Assembly (NCBI RefSeq): GCF_018968705.1
Contig: NZ_CP076668.1
Location: forward strand, 3,235,001-3,299,000
Direction of reading: 5' to 3'
DNA length: 64,000 nucleotides
Origin: Pseudomonas lijiangensis
GTDB taxonomy: Bacteria > Pseudomonadota > Gammaproteobacteria > Pseudomonadales > Pseudomonadaceae
The notes beneath the pieces are model-generated. The model was not told where the DNA came from. It was given only the letters and a program-made list of their open reading frames with translations, and did no database searches. Positions 1 through 8,665 of this stretch are shown here, piece after piece; position 1 is the stretch's first letter, and the number at the start of each line of letters is the position of its first letter. The translations under genes and the position numbers were made by a program.

Positions 1-1
1 G

Positions 2-421
2 GAAGTGGATCGCCTGCTGGGCCTGGACCTGGGAGCCGACGACTACATCTGCAAGCCTTTCAGCCCCCGTGAAATGGTCGCCAGGGTCAAGGCGATTCTG
101 CGGCGCGCACCCCAGATGGTTGCTCAACAAGCCCAGCCACGCCTGCTGATCGATGAGGAGCAATATCGCGCCTCGTTCGACGGCGTGGCGCTGGACCTGA
201 CACCCGTTGAGTTGCGCCTGCTCAGCACGTTCGTCCGCTCGCCGGGTCGCGTTTTCTCCCGGGACCAGCTTCTCGACAAGCTGTATTCGGACCATCGCGT
301 GGTCACTGACCGCACCGTAGACAGCCATATCCGCAACCTGCGGCGCAAACTTGCGCAGGCCTGTCCAGGCGAAGACCCCATACAGTCGCTGTACGGCGTG
401 GGCTACAAACTGGAACTTTGA
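2..421 (+). CDS. baeR: BaeR-type OmpR-family response regulator (5' partial)
   Basis: This is the C-terminal part of a DNA-binding response regulator; the receiver N-terminus lies off the left edge. The visible part has the end of the receiver domain ([19 protein letters not shown], with the conserved Lys before Pro-Phe) followed by an OmpR-type winged helix ([48 protein letters not shown] at the end). Spacing and motifs closely match E. coli BaeR, the envelope-stress partner of BaeS that activates efflux genes. The sensor gene is presumably upstream, outside the window. The start is not visible and the reading frame is open to the edge. Confidence 0.85.
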   Translation, partial: EVDRLLGLDLGADDYICKPFSPREMVARVKAILRRAPQMVAQQAQPRLLIDEEQYRASFDGVALDLTPVELRLLSTFVRSPGRVFSRDQLLDKLYSDHRVVTDRTVDSHIRNLRRKLAQACPGEDPIQSLYGVGYKLEL

Positions 422-492
422 TTCGCGCAGGCCCCGTCACTGGTATGATCCGTTTTTCGCCCTGCACTGCTGAAATCGTTTAAGGACCCTTA

Positions 493-1779
493 ATGGCCAG
501 CCATCCACAACGTGTCGCCATCGTCATCCCGGCAAGATACGCATCCACCCGCCTCCCCGGTAAACCGCTTGCCGACATCGCGGGCAAACCCATGGTGCAG
601 CATGTGTATGAGCGCGCTCTGGAAGCCGCCATTGCCGATACGGTGGTGATTGCCACTGACGACCAGCGTGTGGCCGATGCGGCGCGCAGCTTTGGCGCGG
701 CCTGTGTGATGACATCCCCCGACCATCCTTCGGGCACCGATCGTCTGGCCGAAGTCATGACTCAGGTCGAAGCCGATATCTACGTCAACCTGCAAGGCGA
801 CGAGCCTCTGGTAAGGCCTGCGGATATCACCACGCTGGTGAAAGGCATGCTTGCCGATGCGTCCGTGCAGGTCGGCACGCTCTGCCATCCGATAGACTCG
901 GCCGAAGCAGGCAACCCCAATACCGTCAAAGTGGTACTAGCGGCCAACGGCAATGCGCTGTATTTCAGCCGCTCGCCGATTCCTTACCCCCGCGAGGCTG
1001 AAACCGCCACCTACCTCAAGCATGTCGGGGTCTATGCCTATCGTCGCGAGGTGCTGGCCAGCTACTCCGGCTTGCCCCAACCCATGATCGAGCACGCGGA
1101 AAAACTGGAGCAACTGCGCCTGCTGACCGCCGGTTACTGCATTCGCGCCTGGGTGGTGGAGCCCACCGGCCCCGGCGTCGATACCCCTGAATGCCTGGAA
1201 AAGGTCCGTGCCCTGATCGAAGGCCGCTCGCTGCCAAGCCTGCCTGCACTGTCCGACATTCGTCTGGTGATCACGGATGTCGACGGCGTCCTGACCGATG
1301 GCGGCATTTTCTACGACGCCACCGGCGAATGCCTGAAACGCTTCCACGTCCGCGATGGCATGGGCATGCGCATGCTGGAGGAAAACGGCGTGCGCGTGGC
1401 CGTGTTGTCGGGCCGCGACTCGGCCACTTTGCGCAAGCGCGTGGCAGATCTGGGCGTCGAGCTTTGCCAGTTCGGCATCAAGGATAAAAAGGCAGCCTGC
1501 GAGCAGTTGATGGCCGCCGCCGGGGTGACTGCCGGGCAAACAGCCTGTATCGGTGATGACTCCATCGACCTGCCAGCCTTTGCGGCCTGCGGCCTGTCGT
1601 TCGCCGTGGCCGATGCACCGGTCTATGTGCAGCAGCAAGCCACCCATGTGCTGCAACGCGCAGGTGGCACCGGTGCATTTCGCGAGGTTTCCGACTCCAT
1701 CCTGATCGCTCAGGGCAAAGCCGATGTACTGGGCTCTGCTGCCGGTTATGCGTCGGTCATGGCCAAGATGGCCCAGTAA
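493..1779 (+). CDS. Fused CMP-KDO synthetase (KdsB) and KDO-8-phosphate phosphatase (KdsC) domains
   Basis: A 428-residue fusion of two enzymes of 3-deoxy-manno-octulosonate (KDO) activation. Residues 1 to about 245 are KdsB-like: PARYASTRLPGKP nucleotide-binding loop, VNLQGDEPL, YFSRSPIPYPR and GVDTPECLEKVRAL. Residues about 252-428 are a KdsC-type HAD phosphatase: DVDGVLTDGG with the nucleophile Asp and DxD, then GRDS, KDKKAACEQL and CIGDDSIDLPA. In this family the phosphatase makes KDO and the cytidylyltransferase makes CMP-KDO, so one chain could carry out consecutive steps. Pseudomonas normally has separate kdsB and kdsC genes elsewhere, so this is likely a second copy, perhaps for a related ulosonate. 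The start follows an AAGGA at 482-486. No LPS genes flank it. Confidence 0.85.
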   Translation: MASHPQRVAIVIPARYASTRLPGKPLADIAGKPMVQHVYERALEAAIADTVVIATDDQRVADAARSFGAACVMTSPDHPSGTDRLAEVMTQVEADIYVNLQGDEPLVRPADITTLVKGMLADASVQVGTLCHPIDSAEAGNPNTVKVVLAANGNALYFSRSPIPYPREAETATYLKHVGVYAYRREVLASYSGLPQPMIEHAEKLEQLRLLTAGYCIRAWVVEPTGPGVDTPECLEKVRALIEGRSLPSLPALSDIRLVITDVDGVLTDGGIFYDATGECLKRFHVRDGMGMRMLEENGVRVAVLSGRDSATLRKRVADLGVELCQFGIKDKKAACEQLMAAAGVTAGQTACIGDDSIDLPAFAACGLSFAVADAPVYVQQQATHVLQRAGGTGAFREVSDSILIAQGKADVLGSAAGYASVMAKMAQ

Positions 1780-1786
1780 AACCTGA

Positions 1787-1815
1787 GGCTCCCGACCTCC
1801 AGCGGCTCGGGAGCC
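1787..1815 (+). terminator. Hairpin after the kdsB-kdsC fusion
   Basis: A 9-bp perfect inverted repeat, GGCTCCCGA (1787-1795) and TCGGGAGCC (1807-1815), starts 8 bases after the stop codon. It has no run of T after it, so it is a terminator-like or RNA-stabilising hairpin rather than a textbook intrinsic terminator. Confidence 0.5.
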
Positions 1816-1911
1816 TGTACATCCGCACTACCATTTCCCCTTCTGCATGGAACAACTCCCGCACAACGGCCACTCAGGTTCAAACGAACCTAAGACCGCG
1901 GGAGAGAATTC

Positions 1912-3090
1912 ATGGGCATTCAGTCCGCCAGGGCTTTCAAATACGTACAAGAGTTTTCATGCATTGCCGAGCGTTGCGAAGACAACTGCTGCAAGGGTAA
2001 CTGGCGCATTGCAGTCAGCAATCGCAGCCACGAGCTGTACAGCCGGGACTTTCCCGAACTCTTGAACCTGATCGTCAAAGACGATTCGGGCTACCAGATG
2101 GACAAGGCCGGCGGCCAGTGCGGCGCGCTGCAGGGCGGACGTTGCCAGATCCATGCCCAGCAGGGTGAAGAAGTGCTCACCGATACCTGTGCCAACTACC
2201 CTCGCATGTATCGCCGCATCAACAATTCGCTGGTGAAGTCCGCAACCATGAGCTGCCCCGAAGTTGCCCGTATCGGGCTGTTTGGCGAATCGCCGTTCCA
2301 GATCGAAGAAGGCCCTCAGGACGACCATCATCTCTACGCCGCCGCCAATCAGGAGTTTCCTGGCATCGATCAGGCCCAGTGGCGCTCGGTGATGGAGTCT
2401 TTGCTGCAAATCACCCTGTCGAAGAAACTGCCGGTCAGCCAGGTGCTGCTGCGTCTATACGACATTTCCACGCAACTGTCGGAACTGCCTCATGCCCGCT
2501 GGATCGAGGAAATCCCGTTGCTGGCCGACAACACCAGCAACCTTCAGGAAGATACCCGCGAGCCGATTCTTGCCGATCCGTTGCTGATCGTCCTGATCAA
2601 TGTCTTGAACTCGCCAGGCGCACCCTCTTCCTTGCGCCAGCAGATCCTCACCTCTTCACTCATCGTGCCCGGCGAAACCCCGGCACAGGCGCAATGGACC
2701 CTGCGCAGCGAATATCGCCGCCTGTACACGGAAAAACTGCAACACAGCCTGGATCTGATCCTGAAGCGTTTCATTGCCGCAGAAATGACCCGCACCGGCT
2801 TCCCGTTTATCTCCAACACCAGTGCCGGGCAGGATTACGGTTTGAGCCTGACCGAGTGGGCCACTACCCTGGCGATCCGTACCCTGACCTTGCGCAACCT
2901 GCTGATCGCGCATTGCGATGTAACCAACCAGTTGGCACCGGACAAACAACAGACCGTGGACCTGGTCTACCGCTTCTGCCGGGCTGCCAGCCATAACGCA
3001 GTGACCGCCGCCGAACGAACCTTGCGCAACACGATCACCGAAAGAGGCCTTGCCTATCTGAAGACGCTGATCAATCAAGTGGATGCCTGA
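1912..3090 (+). CDS. fliB: FliB-like flagellin lysine N-methylase
   Basis: A 392-residue protein of the FliB family, which methylates surface lysines of flagellin. The diagnostic features are N-terminal cysteines in CIAERCEDNCC (Cys17, 22, 26, 27) and a second set, Cys70, Cys78, Cys93 (TCANYPRMY) and Cys115 (MSCPE). This pattern suggests a bound metal or Fe-S cluster. The rest is mostly helical with no other recognisable domain. The start at 1912 follows a GGGAGAG ribosome site; an overlapping reading frame beginning at 1847 lacks one. The gene stands alone, with no flagellar gene in the window, so the flagellin assignment comes from the family only. Confidence 0.8.
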   Translation: MGIQSARAFKYVQEFSCIAERCEDNCCKGNWRIAVSNRSHELYSRDFPELLNLIVKDDSGYQMDKAGGQCGALQGGRCQIHAQQGEEVLTDTCANYPRMYRRINNSLVKSATMSCPEVARIGLFGESPFQIEEGPQDDHHLYAAANQEFPGIDQAQWRSVMESLLQITLSKKLPVSQVLLRLYDISTQLSELPHARWIEEIPLLADNTSNLQEDTREPILADPLLIVLINVLNSPGAPSSLRQQILTSSLIVPGETPAQAQWTLRSEYRRLYTEKLQHSLDLILKRFIAAEMTRTGFPFISNTSAGQDYGLSLTEWATTLAIRTLTLRNLLIAHCDVTNQLAPDKQQTVDLVYRFCRAASHNAVTAAERTLRNTITERGLAYLKTLINQVDA

Positions 3091-3235
3091 CCTTATCCGC
3101 TGTCGCCTTCCTGAGCCCTGGATCAGCAGGGTTCAGGCATCAAAAACTACTGCACCGACTGCTTCATAGATCCAGATCAATAAAACCGGAAGGCAAGGCG
3201 ATTACCGTTCGCGACTTTTTGCGACCGACACCGCC

Positions 3236-4555
3236 ATGACACCCTTTACCCCGGAACTGCTCGCCCCCGCTGGCACCCTGAAAAACATGCGCTATGCCTT
3301 CGCCTACGGCGCCGATGCGGTCTACGCAGGCCAGCCGCGCTACAGCTTGCGAGTGCGCAATAACGAATTCGATCATGCCAACCTGGCGCTCGGTATTCGC
3401 GAGGCACAGGGCCAGGGCAAGCGCTTCTATGTGGTGGTCAACATCGCGCCGCACAACGCCAAACTCAAGACCTTCCTCAAGGACCTTGAGCCCGTCATTG
3501 CGATGGCTCCCGACGCACTGATCATGTCCGACCCCGGCCTGATCATGCTGGTACGCAAGCACTTCCCGCAGATGCCGATTCACCTGTCGGTGCAAGCCAA
3601 CACCGTGAACTGGGCCAGTGTCGAGTTCTGGCAGCAGCAAGGCCTGAGCCGCATCATCCTGTCTCGCGAACTGTCCCTGGAAGAAATCGACGAAATCCGC
3701 CAGCAGGTGCCTGCCATGGAACTGGAAGTCTTCGTCCACGGCGCGCTGTGCATGGCCTACTCCGGCCGTTGCCTGCTGTCGGGCTATATCAACAGGCGTG
3801 ACGCCAATCAGGGCAGTTGCACCAATGCCTGCCGCTGGAAATATTCCGCCCGGGAAGCCACGCAAAACCAGCTCGGCGATATCGTGCAGACCTATGAACC
3901 CGAACCGACTCTGGGTGCTGGTGCACCGACCGATCAGGTATTCCTGTTGCAGGAGTCCAACCGCCCGGATGAACTGATGCCCGCTTTCGAGGACGAACAC
4001 GGCACCTACATCATGAACTCCAAGGACCTGCGCGCCGTGCAGCATGTCGAGCGCCTGACCCGCATGGGCGTGCACTCACTGAAGATCGAGGGCAGGACCA
4101 AATCCCACTTCTATTGCGCACGCACCACCCAGGTGTACCGCCGAGCCATCGACGACGCCGTCGCCGGTCGCGCATTCGACCGCAGCCTGATGAGCGACCT
4201 GGAATCCCTGGCCCAGCGCGGCTACACCGAAGGCTTCCTGCGCCGCCATGTGCATGATGAATACCAGAACTACCAGAACGGCAGCTCGGTGTCCGAACGA
4301 CAGCAGTTTGTGGGCGAACTGACCGGCGAAAGACGTAATGGATTGGCAGAAGTCCGAGTCAAGAACCGCTTCAGCCTCGGCGACCCTATGGAACTGATGA
4401 CGCCCAAAGGCAACTTCCACTTTGATCTGCAGCAATTGCAGAACAACAAAGGAGCAGCCATCGAAATCGCACCCGGAGACGGACATACGGTGTACGTAGC
4501 GATTCCCGAGGAGGTGGATTTGGGGTTCGGATTGTTGATGCGGGATATCAAGTAG
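3236..4555 (+). CDS. trhP: tRNA 5-hydroxyuridine synthesis protein TrhP (U32 peptidase family, YegQ)
   Basis: A 439-residue U32-family protein with the family signature ELEVFVHGALCMAYSGRCLLS. Cysteines 172, 179, 195 and 199 sit where the family binds an iron-sulfur cluster. The N-terminus (ELLAPAGTLKNMRYAFAYGA) and overall length match E. coli YegQ/TrhP, which takes part in prephenate-dependent 5-hydroxylation of the wobble uridine in tRNA. Despite the family name, peptidase activity is not expected. It is a single gene. Its TAG stop codon (4553-4555) lies inside the first arm of a REP palindrome. Confidence 0.9.
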   Translation: MTPFTPELLAPAGTLKNMRYAFAYGADAVYAGQPRYSLRVRNNEFDHANLALGIREAQGQGKRFYVVVNIAPHNAKLKTFLKDLEPVIAMAPDALIMSDPGLIMLVRKHFPQMPIHLSVQANTVNWASVEFWQQQGLSRIILSRELSLEEIDEIRQQVPAMELEVFVHGALCMAYSGRCLLSGYINRRDANQGSCTNACRWKYSAREATQNQLGDIVQTYEPEPTLGAGAPTDQVFLLQESNRPDELMPAFEDEHGTYIMNSKDLRAVQHVERLTRMGVHSLKIEGRTKSHFYCARTTQVYRRAIDDAVAGRAFDRSLMSDLESLAQRGYTEGFLRRHVHDEYQNYQNGSSVSERQQFVGELTGERRNGLAEVRVKNRFSLGDPMELMTPKGNFHFDLQQLQNNKGAAIEIAPGDGHTVYVAIPEEVDLGFGLLMRDIK

Positions 4556-4640
4556 GAGCGAATTTATTCGCGAGGCGGCATTTCAAACGACGCATCTGTG
4601 CCGGATGTCATACCGTCTTCGCGGATAAGTCCGCTCCTAC
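4552..4640. repeat. Paired inverted REP elements (family A)
   Basis: Two REP units in opposite orientation: GTAGGAGCGAATTTATTCGC begins at 4552 and its counterpart ending CCGCTCCTAC finishes at 4640. Such Pseudomonas REP pairs form long hairpins between genes. This one sits between the convergent ends of trhP and the di-heme protein gene and contains the trhP stop codon. Confidence 0.9.
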
Positions 4641-4646
4641 TGGCAG

Positions 4647-6452
4647 CTAAAGGGTTTTCATGTACTCGATCAACGCATAGCGCTGGTCATCGTTGAATGA
4701 TGATGCGCCATAGTCATGACCTGCCTTCGAATTCCCCGGCAAGGAAGTATCGAAAGTGAACGGTGCGCCTGGCCCATTGGCATCGATAAAACCGACAGCC
4801 TTCGGATCGAACACAATCGAGCCCGTCTTGAAACTCGAAGGACGTGCATCAGGTGGAAGCAGCAGGTCATACAGCGTGCGTACCGAGCCGTTATGCAGGT
4901 AAGGCGCTGTTGCCCAGATACCCGTCAATGGACGCGCCTTGTAGGCAAGGGTCGGATACTCCTGGATATTCAATGCGTAGCAGGCCTGGAGTCGCTTGTT
5001 CTTTTCGGTCGAGGCAAGGCTCAAAAAGGAGAAAACGCTCTTGCGTTCGGTTAGTGCCGGTTGCGACTGGACGTTCATGTAATCCTTCAGCGCCAGCTCA
5101 AGAAGGTCTTTCTTCTGGTTCAGTAATATTTCCCGTGCCGTTACGCCCAACTGCGTAACCAAAGTTGTCTGGTCCGTGACCACGCCTTTGAATGTATTGA
5201 GAAACGCGCCCTTGAGCTTGCCAGGATCACTGATGAACTGGACCGCATTACAGGCCATCCAGGGGTCGGTATTGATGCTTTGAAGGCTTTCGGGCCTTGT
5301 GCTGATAGGCGTCATCTGAGCGACGATCTTGCTTTTCAGATCATCGCGCGACAACGGTAAATGGCAGCTTGAGCAATTGTTTTCGAACAGCTTCGCACCT
5401 TCTCCCACCTTCACAGGGTCGATAGCCCCGAGCCTTTCAGGCCATTTCGGTGGTTTCAGGCGCTGCAATGTGCGCTCGAGCTGATCGAGGTTATCGATGC
5501 GCACGCTTGAAACAAAGCCCTTGAAAAGCGAATTGGAGCGAAAGGCCACATCACCGAAGACACCTACGACTTCCGAGGCGTTGCGCGCAAGAGCACCGAC
5601 ATCCAGACCATCGGGGCCCAGTCGCTTGTTTGGAGCGACACCATTCCATTGCACTTTATCGTGCTGGGAAGTGTTCCACAGAAACGGATAGCTGACTGGA
5701 GCATCCGCGGGGTTGGGCGTTGGTTTTGGGGCGCCGTTGAGCTGGGCCACACGGTTGAGAATATGCCCCACGGCATCAACCCGGCCCGGGCCATACACCA
5801 GATCCGTTTTATAGAGCGATGCACTTTTATCAAGGAAAAGGTTCAACTCATTCAGTGAGCTGGAGAGAAGCTGACGATTGGCTTCAGTGTCGGCACCTGC
5901 AAGGACCTTTGTCGCAAAGCGATCAAATTTTTCATCATCGCCCTGGGTGTCGATCAACGCCTCGCGGAAGGCATCAACAAACTTCTGGAAATCTGCATTG
6001 GTCGGGCCGCCCTGAACCTCCCAGGTATGGCCACCATAGGAAATATTGGCCGTGTGACAGGCTGCACAGTTCATTCCCACCCAGGGTTCCCGGTCAGACT
6101 GGTCGCTCTTCCAGCGCAGGCGAGAAAACGTCAGGGACTTGTCACTGCCCTGATCGACCACAAACCCCAAGGGCAACCGATAACTCTTGTAGTCAAACTC
6201 CAGAGTGCGCGGCGTGTAACCATACTTTTCGATATTCGCATCAGACATGAAAGGCACTTTCGAACCTTTTATTTCCAATGCCATCATCCAGCTCAAAGGA
6301 ACCAGGCGCGATCCCTGAGAAGTGTCCTGCCAGACTGCGAGATCTTTTGCACTCCAGTTCTGATCCAGGCTGTAATCATCTGCCAGTACCGCTGCCGATG
6401 TCAGGCTTGCGACCCCAATACTTACCGCTGCCAGCAAAGACTTCACTGTCAT
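4647..6452 (-). CDS. Exported di-heme c-type cytochrome, peroxidase/RoxA-like
   Basis: A 601-residue periplasmic protein. It has a signal peptide (MTVKSLLAAVSIGVASLTSA, ending near AVLA-DD), two c-type heme sites CAACH (Cys129-His133) and CSSCH (Cys360-His364), and a C-terminal APYLHNGSVRTLYDLLLPP motif shared by di-heme cytochrome c peroxidase-like proteins. Its length and layout resemble the RoxA rubber oxygenases and the di-heme fatty-acid dioxygenase/diol synthases of Pseudomonas, rather than the shorter (about 330-residue) CcpA peroxidases. The substrate cannot be read from the sequence. The start at 6452 is preferred because an AAGGAT site precedes it and the signal peptide begins there; the frame stays open upstream to 6599 but that stretch has no such features. 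Confidence 0.75.
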   Translation of the reverse strand: MTVKSLLAAVSIGVASLTSAAVLADDYSLDQNWSAKDLAVWQDTSQGSRLVPLSWMMALEIKGSKVPFMSDANIEKYGYTPRTLEFDYKSYRLPLGFVVDQGSDKSLTFSRLRWKSDQSDREPWVGMNCAACHTANISYGGHTWEVQGGPTNADFQKFVDAFREALIDTQGDDEKFDRFATKVLAGADTEANRQLLSSSLNELNLFLDKSASLYKTDLVYGPGRVDAVGHILNRVAQLNGAPKPTPNPADAPVSYPFLWNTSQHDKVQWNGVAPNKRLGPDGLDVGALARNASEVVGVFGDVAFRSNSLFKGFVSSVRIDNLDQLERTLQRLKPPKWPERLGAIDPVKVGEGAKLFENNCSSCHLPLSRDDLKSKIVAQMTPISTRPESLQSINTDPWMACNAVQFISDPGKLKGAFLNTFKGVVTDQTTLVTQLGVTAREILLNQKKDLLELALKDYMNVQSQPALTERKSVFSFLSLASTEKNKRLQACYALNIQEYPTLAYKARPLTGIWATAPYLHNGSVRTLYDLLLPPDARPSSFKTGSIVFDPKAVGFIDANGPGAPFTFDTSLPGNSKAGHDYGASSFNDDQRYALIEYMKTL

Positions 6453-6625
6453 TTTTCTCGATCCTTCGTAACTGTCTCCGGGAACCGCATTCAATACGCA
6501 CATCGCCCGAATCTTCGATGGGCTGCACCCTGACTGGCAGTGTAGACAGGTTTTAGAAGAGTGATGGCCTTTTGTCATAAGCCATGAAGACAGAGGCATA
6601 CGGAGGCCTCTAGCGAATAAATGAC

Positions 6626-6648
6626 GTGGGAGGCAGCTTGCTGGCGAC
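6626..6648. repeat. Solitary REP element (family B)
   Basis: GTGGGAGGCAGCTTGCTGGC followed by GAC is one unit of the same palindromic repeat that occurs as an inverted pair at 55315-55402. The rest of the 6453-6799 spacer holds the yahK promoter region; no further element is evident. Confidence 0.7.
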
Positions 6649-6799
6649 AGCGCCGCTGTTCGGAATAAAGCCCCTCATGATTATCCAGTCTGCCTCATGA
6701 CCGAATGCAGATTAACGCAATTTATCGATGGGTTTCGCATCCCTAGACTATGGCCATCAGCCCCGCAAAGGGCTTGTGTGCCTATGAAAAGGAGAACCC

Positions 6800-7852
6800 A
6801 TGTCCATCAAAGCCTACGGCGCCCACGCTGGCGACAAGCCTCTCGAATCACTGGAAATCACCCGCCGTGCTCCGGGTGCCCATGACGTTCAGGTCGATAT
6901 CGCTTATTGCGGCATTTGCCATTCCGACCTGCATCAGGTGCGGGGTGAATGGGCCGGGACTCAGTTTCCTTGCGTACCGGGCCACGAGATTGTCGGGCGT
7001 GTATCCGCAATCGGCGAGCACGTGAAAGGCTTCCAGTTGGGCGATCTGGTCGGTATCGGCTGCATCGTCGACAGTTGCAAGCACTGCGAAGAATGCGATT
7101 CGGGCCTCGAGAACTACTGCGACGGCATGATCGGCACTTATAACTTCCCGACTCCGGACGCTCCCGGCTGGACACTTGGGGGTTACTCGGAGCAGATCGT
7201 GGTGCACGAGCGCTACCTGTTGCGTATCCGCCACCCGGCAGAACAACTCGCCGCCGTTGCGCCGCTGCTGTGTGCGGGAATCACTACCTATTCACCCCTG
7301 CGCCACTGGCAGGCTGGCCCCGGCAAGAAAGTCGGGATTGTCGGTATCGGTGGTCTTGGTCACATGGGCATCAAGCTGGCCCATGCCATGGGCGCACAGG
7401 TGGTGGCTTTCACCACCTCGGAATCCAAGCGTGAAGCGGCAAAAGCGCTGGGTGCCGACGAAGTCGTGATCTCGCGCAACGCCGAGGAAATGGCCGCCCA
7501 TGCCAAGAGCTTCGACCTGATCATCAACACCGTCGCGGCACAGCACAGCCTTGATGACTTCCTGGCGCTGTTGAAGCGTGACGGCACGCTGACGCTGGTC
7601 GGCGCACCTGCCTCGCCGCATCCATCGCCGGAGGTGTTCAACCTGATCTTCAAGCGGCGCTCGATCACCGGTTCCATGATCGGCGGTATTCCTGAAACCC
7701 AGGAGATGCTGGACTTCTGCGCCGAGCACAACATCGTCTCGGACATCGAGCTGATACGTGCCGACCAGATCAACGAAGCCTATGAGCGCATGCTCAAGGG
7801 CGACGTCAAATACCGCTTCGTGATCGACAACACCACCCTGGCCAACGCCTGA
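6800..7852 (+). CDS. yahK: Zinc-dependent NADP(H) aldehyde reductase YahK
   Basis: A 350-residue medium-chain zinc alcohol dehydrogenase of the cinnamyl-alcohol-dehydrogenase type. It is nearly collinear with E. coli YahK, which reduces a broad range of aldehydes. Visible motifs are the catalytic zinc site YCGICHSDLH and GHEIVGR, the structural zinc cluster in CKHCEECDSGLENYC, the Rossmann loop VGIGGLGHMGIKLAHA, and the GSMIGGIPETQEMLDFCAEH and YERMLKGDVKYRFVID segments. A strong ribosome site AAAAGGAG (6787-6794) fixes the start. Monocistronic. The next locus also handles aldehydes or N-heterocycles, which may or may not be related. Confidence 0.92.
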   Translation: MSIKAYGAHAGDKPLESLEITRRAPGAHDVQVDIAYCGICHSDLHQVRGEWAGTQFPCVPGHEIVGRVSAIGEHVKGFQLGDLVGIGCIVDSCKHCEECDSGLENYCDGMIGTYNFPTPDAPGWTLGGYSEQIVVHERYLLRIRHPAEQLAAVAPLLCAGITTYSPLRHWQAGPGKKVGIVGIGGLGHMGIKLAHAMGAQVVAFTTSESKREAAKALGADEVVISRNAEEMAAHAKSFDLIINTVAAQHSLDDFLALLKRDGTLTLVGAPASPHPSPEVFNLIFKRRSITGSMIGGIPETQEMLDFCAEHNIVSDIELIRADQINEAYERMLKGDVKYRFVIDNTTLANA

Positions 7853-8073
7853 TTCGGGGTATCAAGGCTACATGCCGGGGCCTGCCCATGGCCTCGGCAC
7901 GGACGCAATCAAGAGCTATTAATCAATCCCGTTCATATGGCCTAGAAACCACAGGCAATTGAGGGTACTCAATAGCGTGCTACCGTTTCAGCAGTGTTGC
8001 GCAAGTGAAACGCTTGCTCCCTGGCCCGCGGATAGCACCCCAGGGCATTCCCCCACCAGATGGCTGGATAATC

Positions 8074-8562
8074 ATGGAACTGCAGATTAACGATAAGACC
8101 TATCAGGTCCAGTCCGAAGGCGATACCCCGTTGCTGTGGGTCATTCGCGATGAACTCGGGTTGACCGGAACCAAGTACGGCTGTGGCCTCGCGCAATGCG
8201 GGGCCTGTTCCGTGCTGATCGATGGCGTGGCAGCGCGCTCGTGCGTCGTGCCGGTCCAGGGCGTGATCGGGCGCAAGATCACCACGATCGAAGCCATCGA
8301 AGAAGATGACGTGGGCAAGCGAGTGGTCGCCGCCTGGGTCAAGCATCAGGTCCCGCAATGTGGCTATTGCCAGTCGGGCCAGGTCATGGCCGCGACCTCA
8401 TTGCTCAAGCAGGTCGCCCATCCTTCAGATGCCGAGATCGGCGCTGCGATGATCAACCTGTGCCGTTGCGGCACCTACAACTTCATCAATGCAGCAGTGC
8501 ATGAAGTGGCTGGAGAAAAGGTCGCGCTGTTTGAACCGGCAGCAACTCCCGGCAAGTCTTGA
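8074..8562 (+). CDS. (2Fe-2S) small subunit of a molybdenum hydroxylase (isoquinoline 1-oxidoreductase alpha type)
   Basis: A 162-residue electron-transfer subunit with two [2Fe-2S] domains. The plant-ferredoxin-like N-terminus carries CGLAQCGACSVLIDG with a following Cys; the C-terminal domain carries CGYCQSGQ and LCRCGTY. It passes electrons from the molybdenum centre of the next gene product to an acceptor, here most likely the cytochrome encoded third. The ATG at 8074 is chosen over 8005 because family members begin just before the beta-strand MELQINDKTYQV; the ribosome site is weak. First gene of an apparent three-gene operon. Confidence 0.88.
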   Translation: MELQINDKTYQVQSEGDTPLLWVIRDELGLTGTKYGCGLAQCGACSVLIDGVAARSCVVPVQGVIGRKITTIEAIEEDDVGKRVVAAWVKHQVPQCGYCQSGQVMAATSLLKQVAHPSDAEIGAAMINLCRCGTYNFINAAVHEVAGEKVALFEPAATPGKS

Positions 8563-8665
8563 GGACTGCACGAGGCACAGACCTCGGCATCGAGTTTCAC
8601 CCATCGTGATCCAGAACCTGAGTGTGGATGCGTCTTGAAAGGGATGGAATCCAGAGGAAATCATA

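Noticed and set aside
7874..7898. GC-rich imperfect hairpin after yahK
   Set aside because: The stem is interrupted and there is no T-run, so I did not call a terminator.
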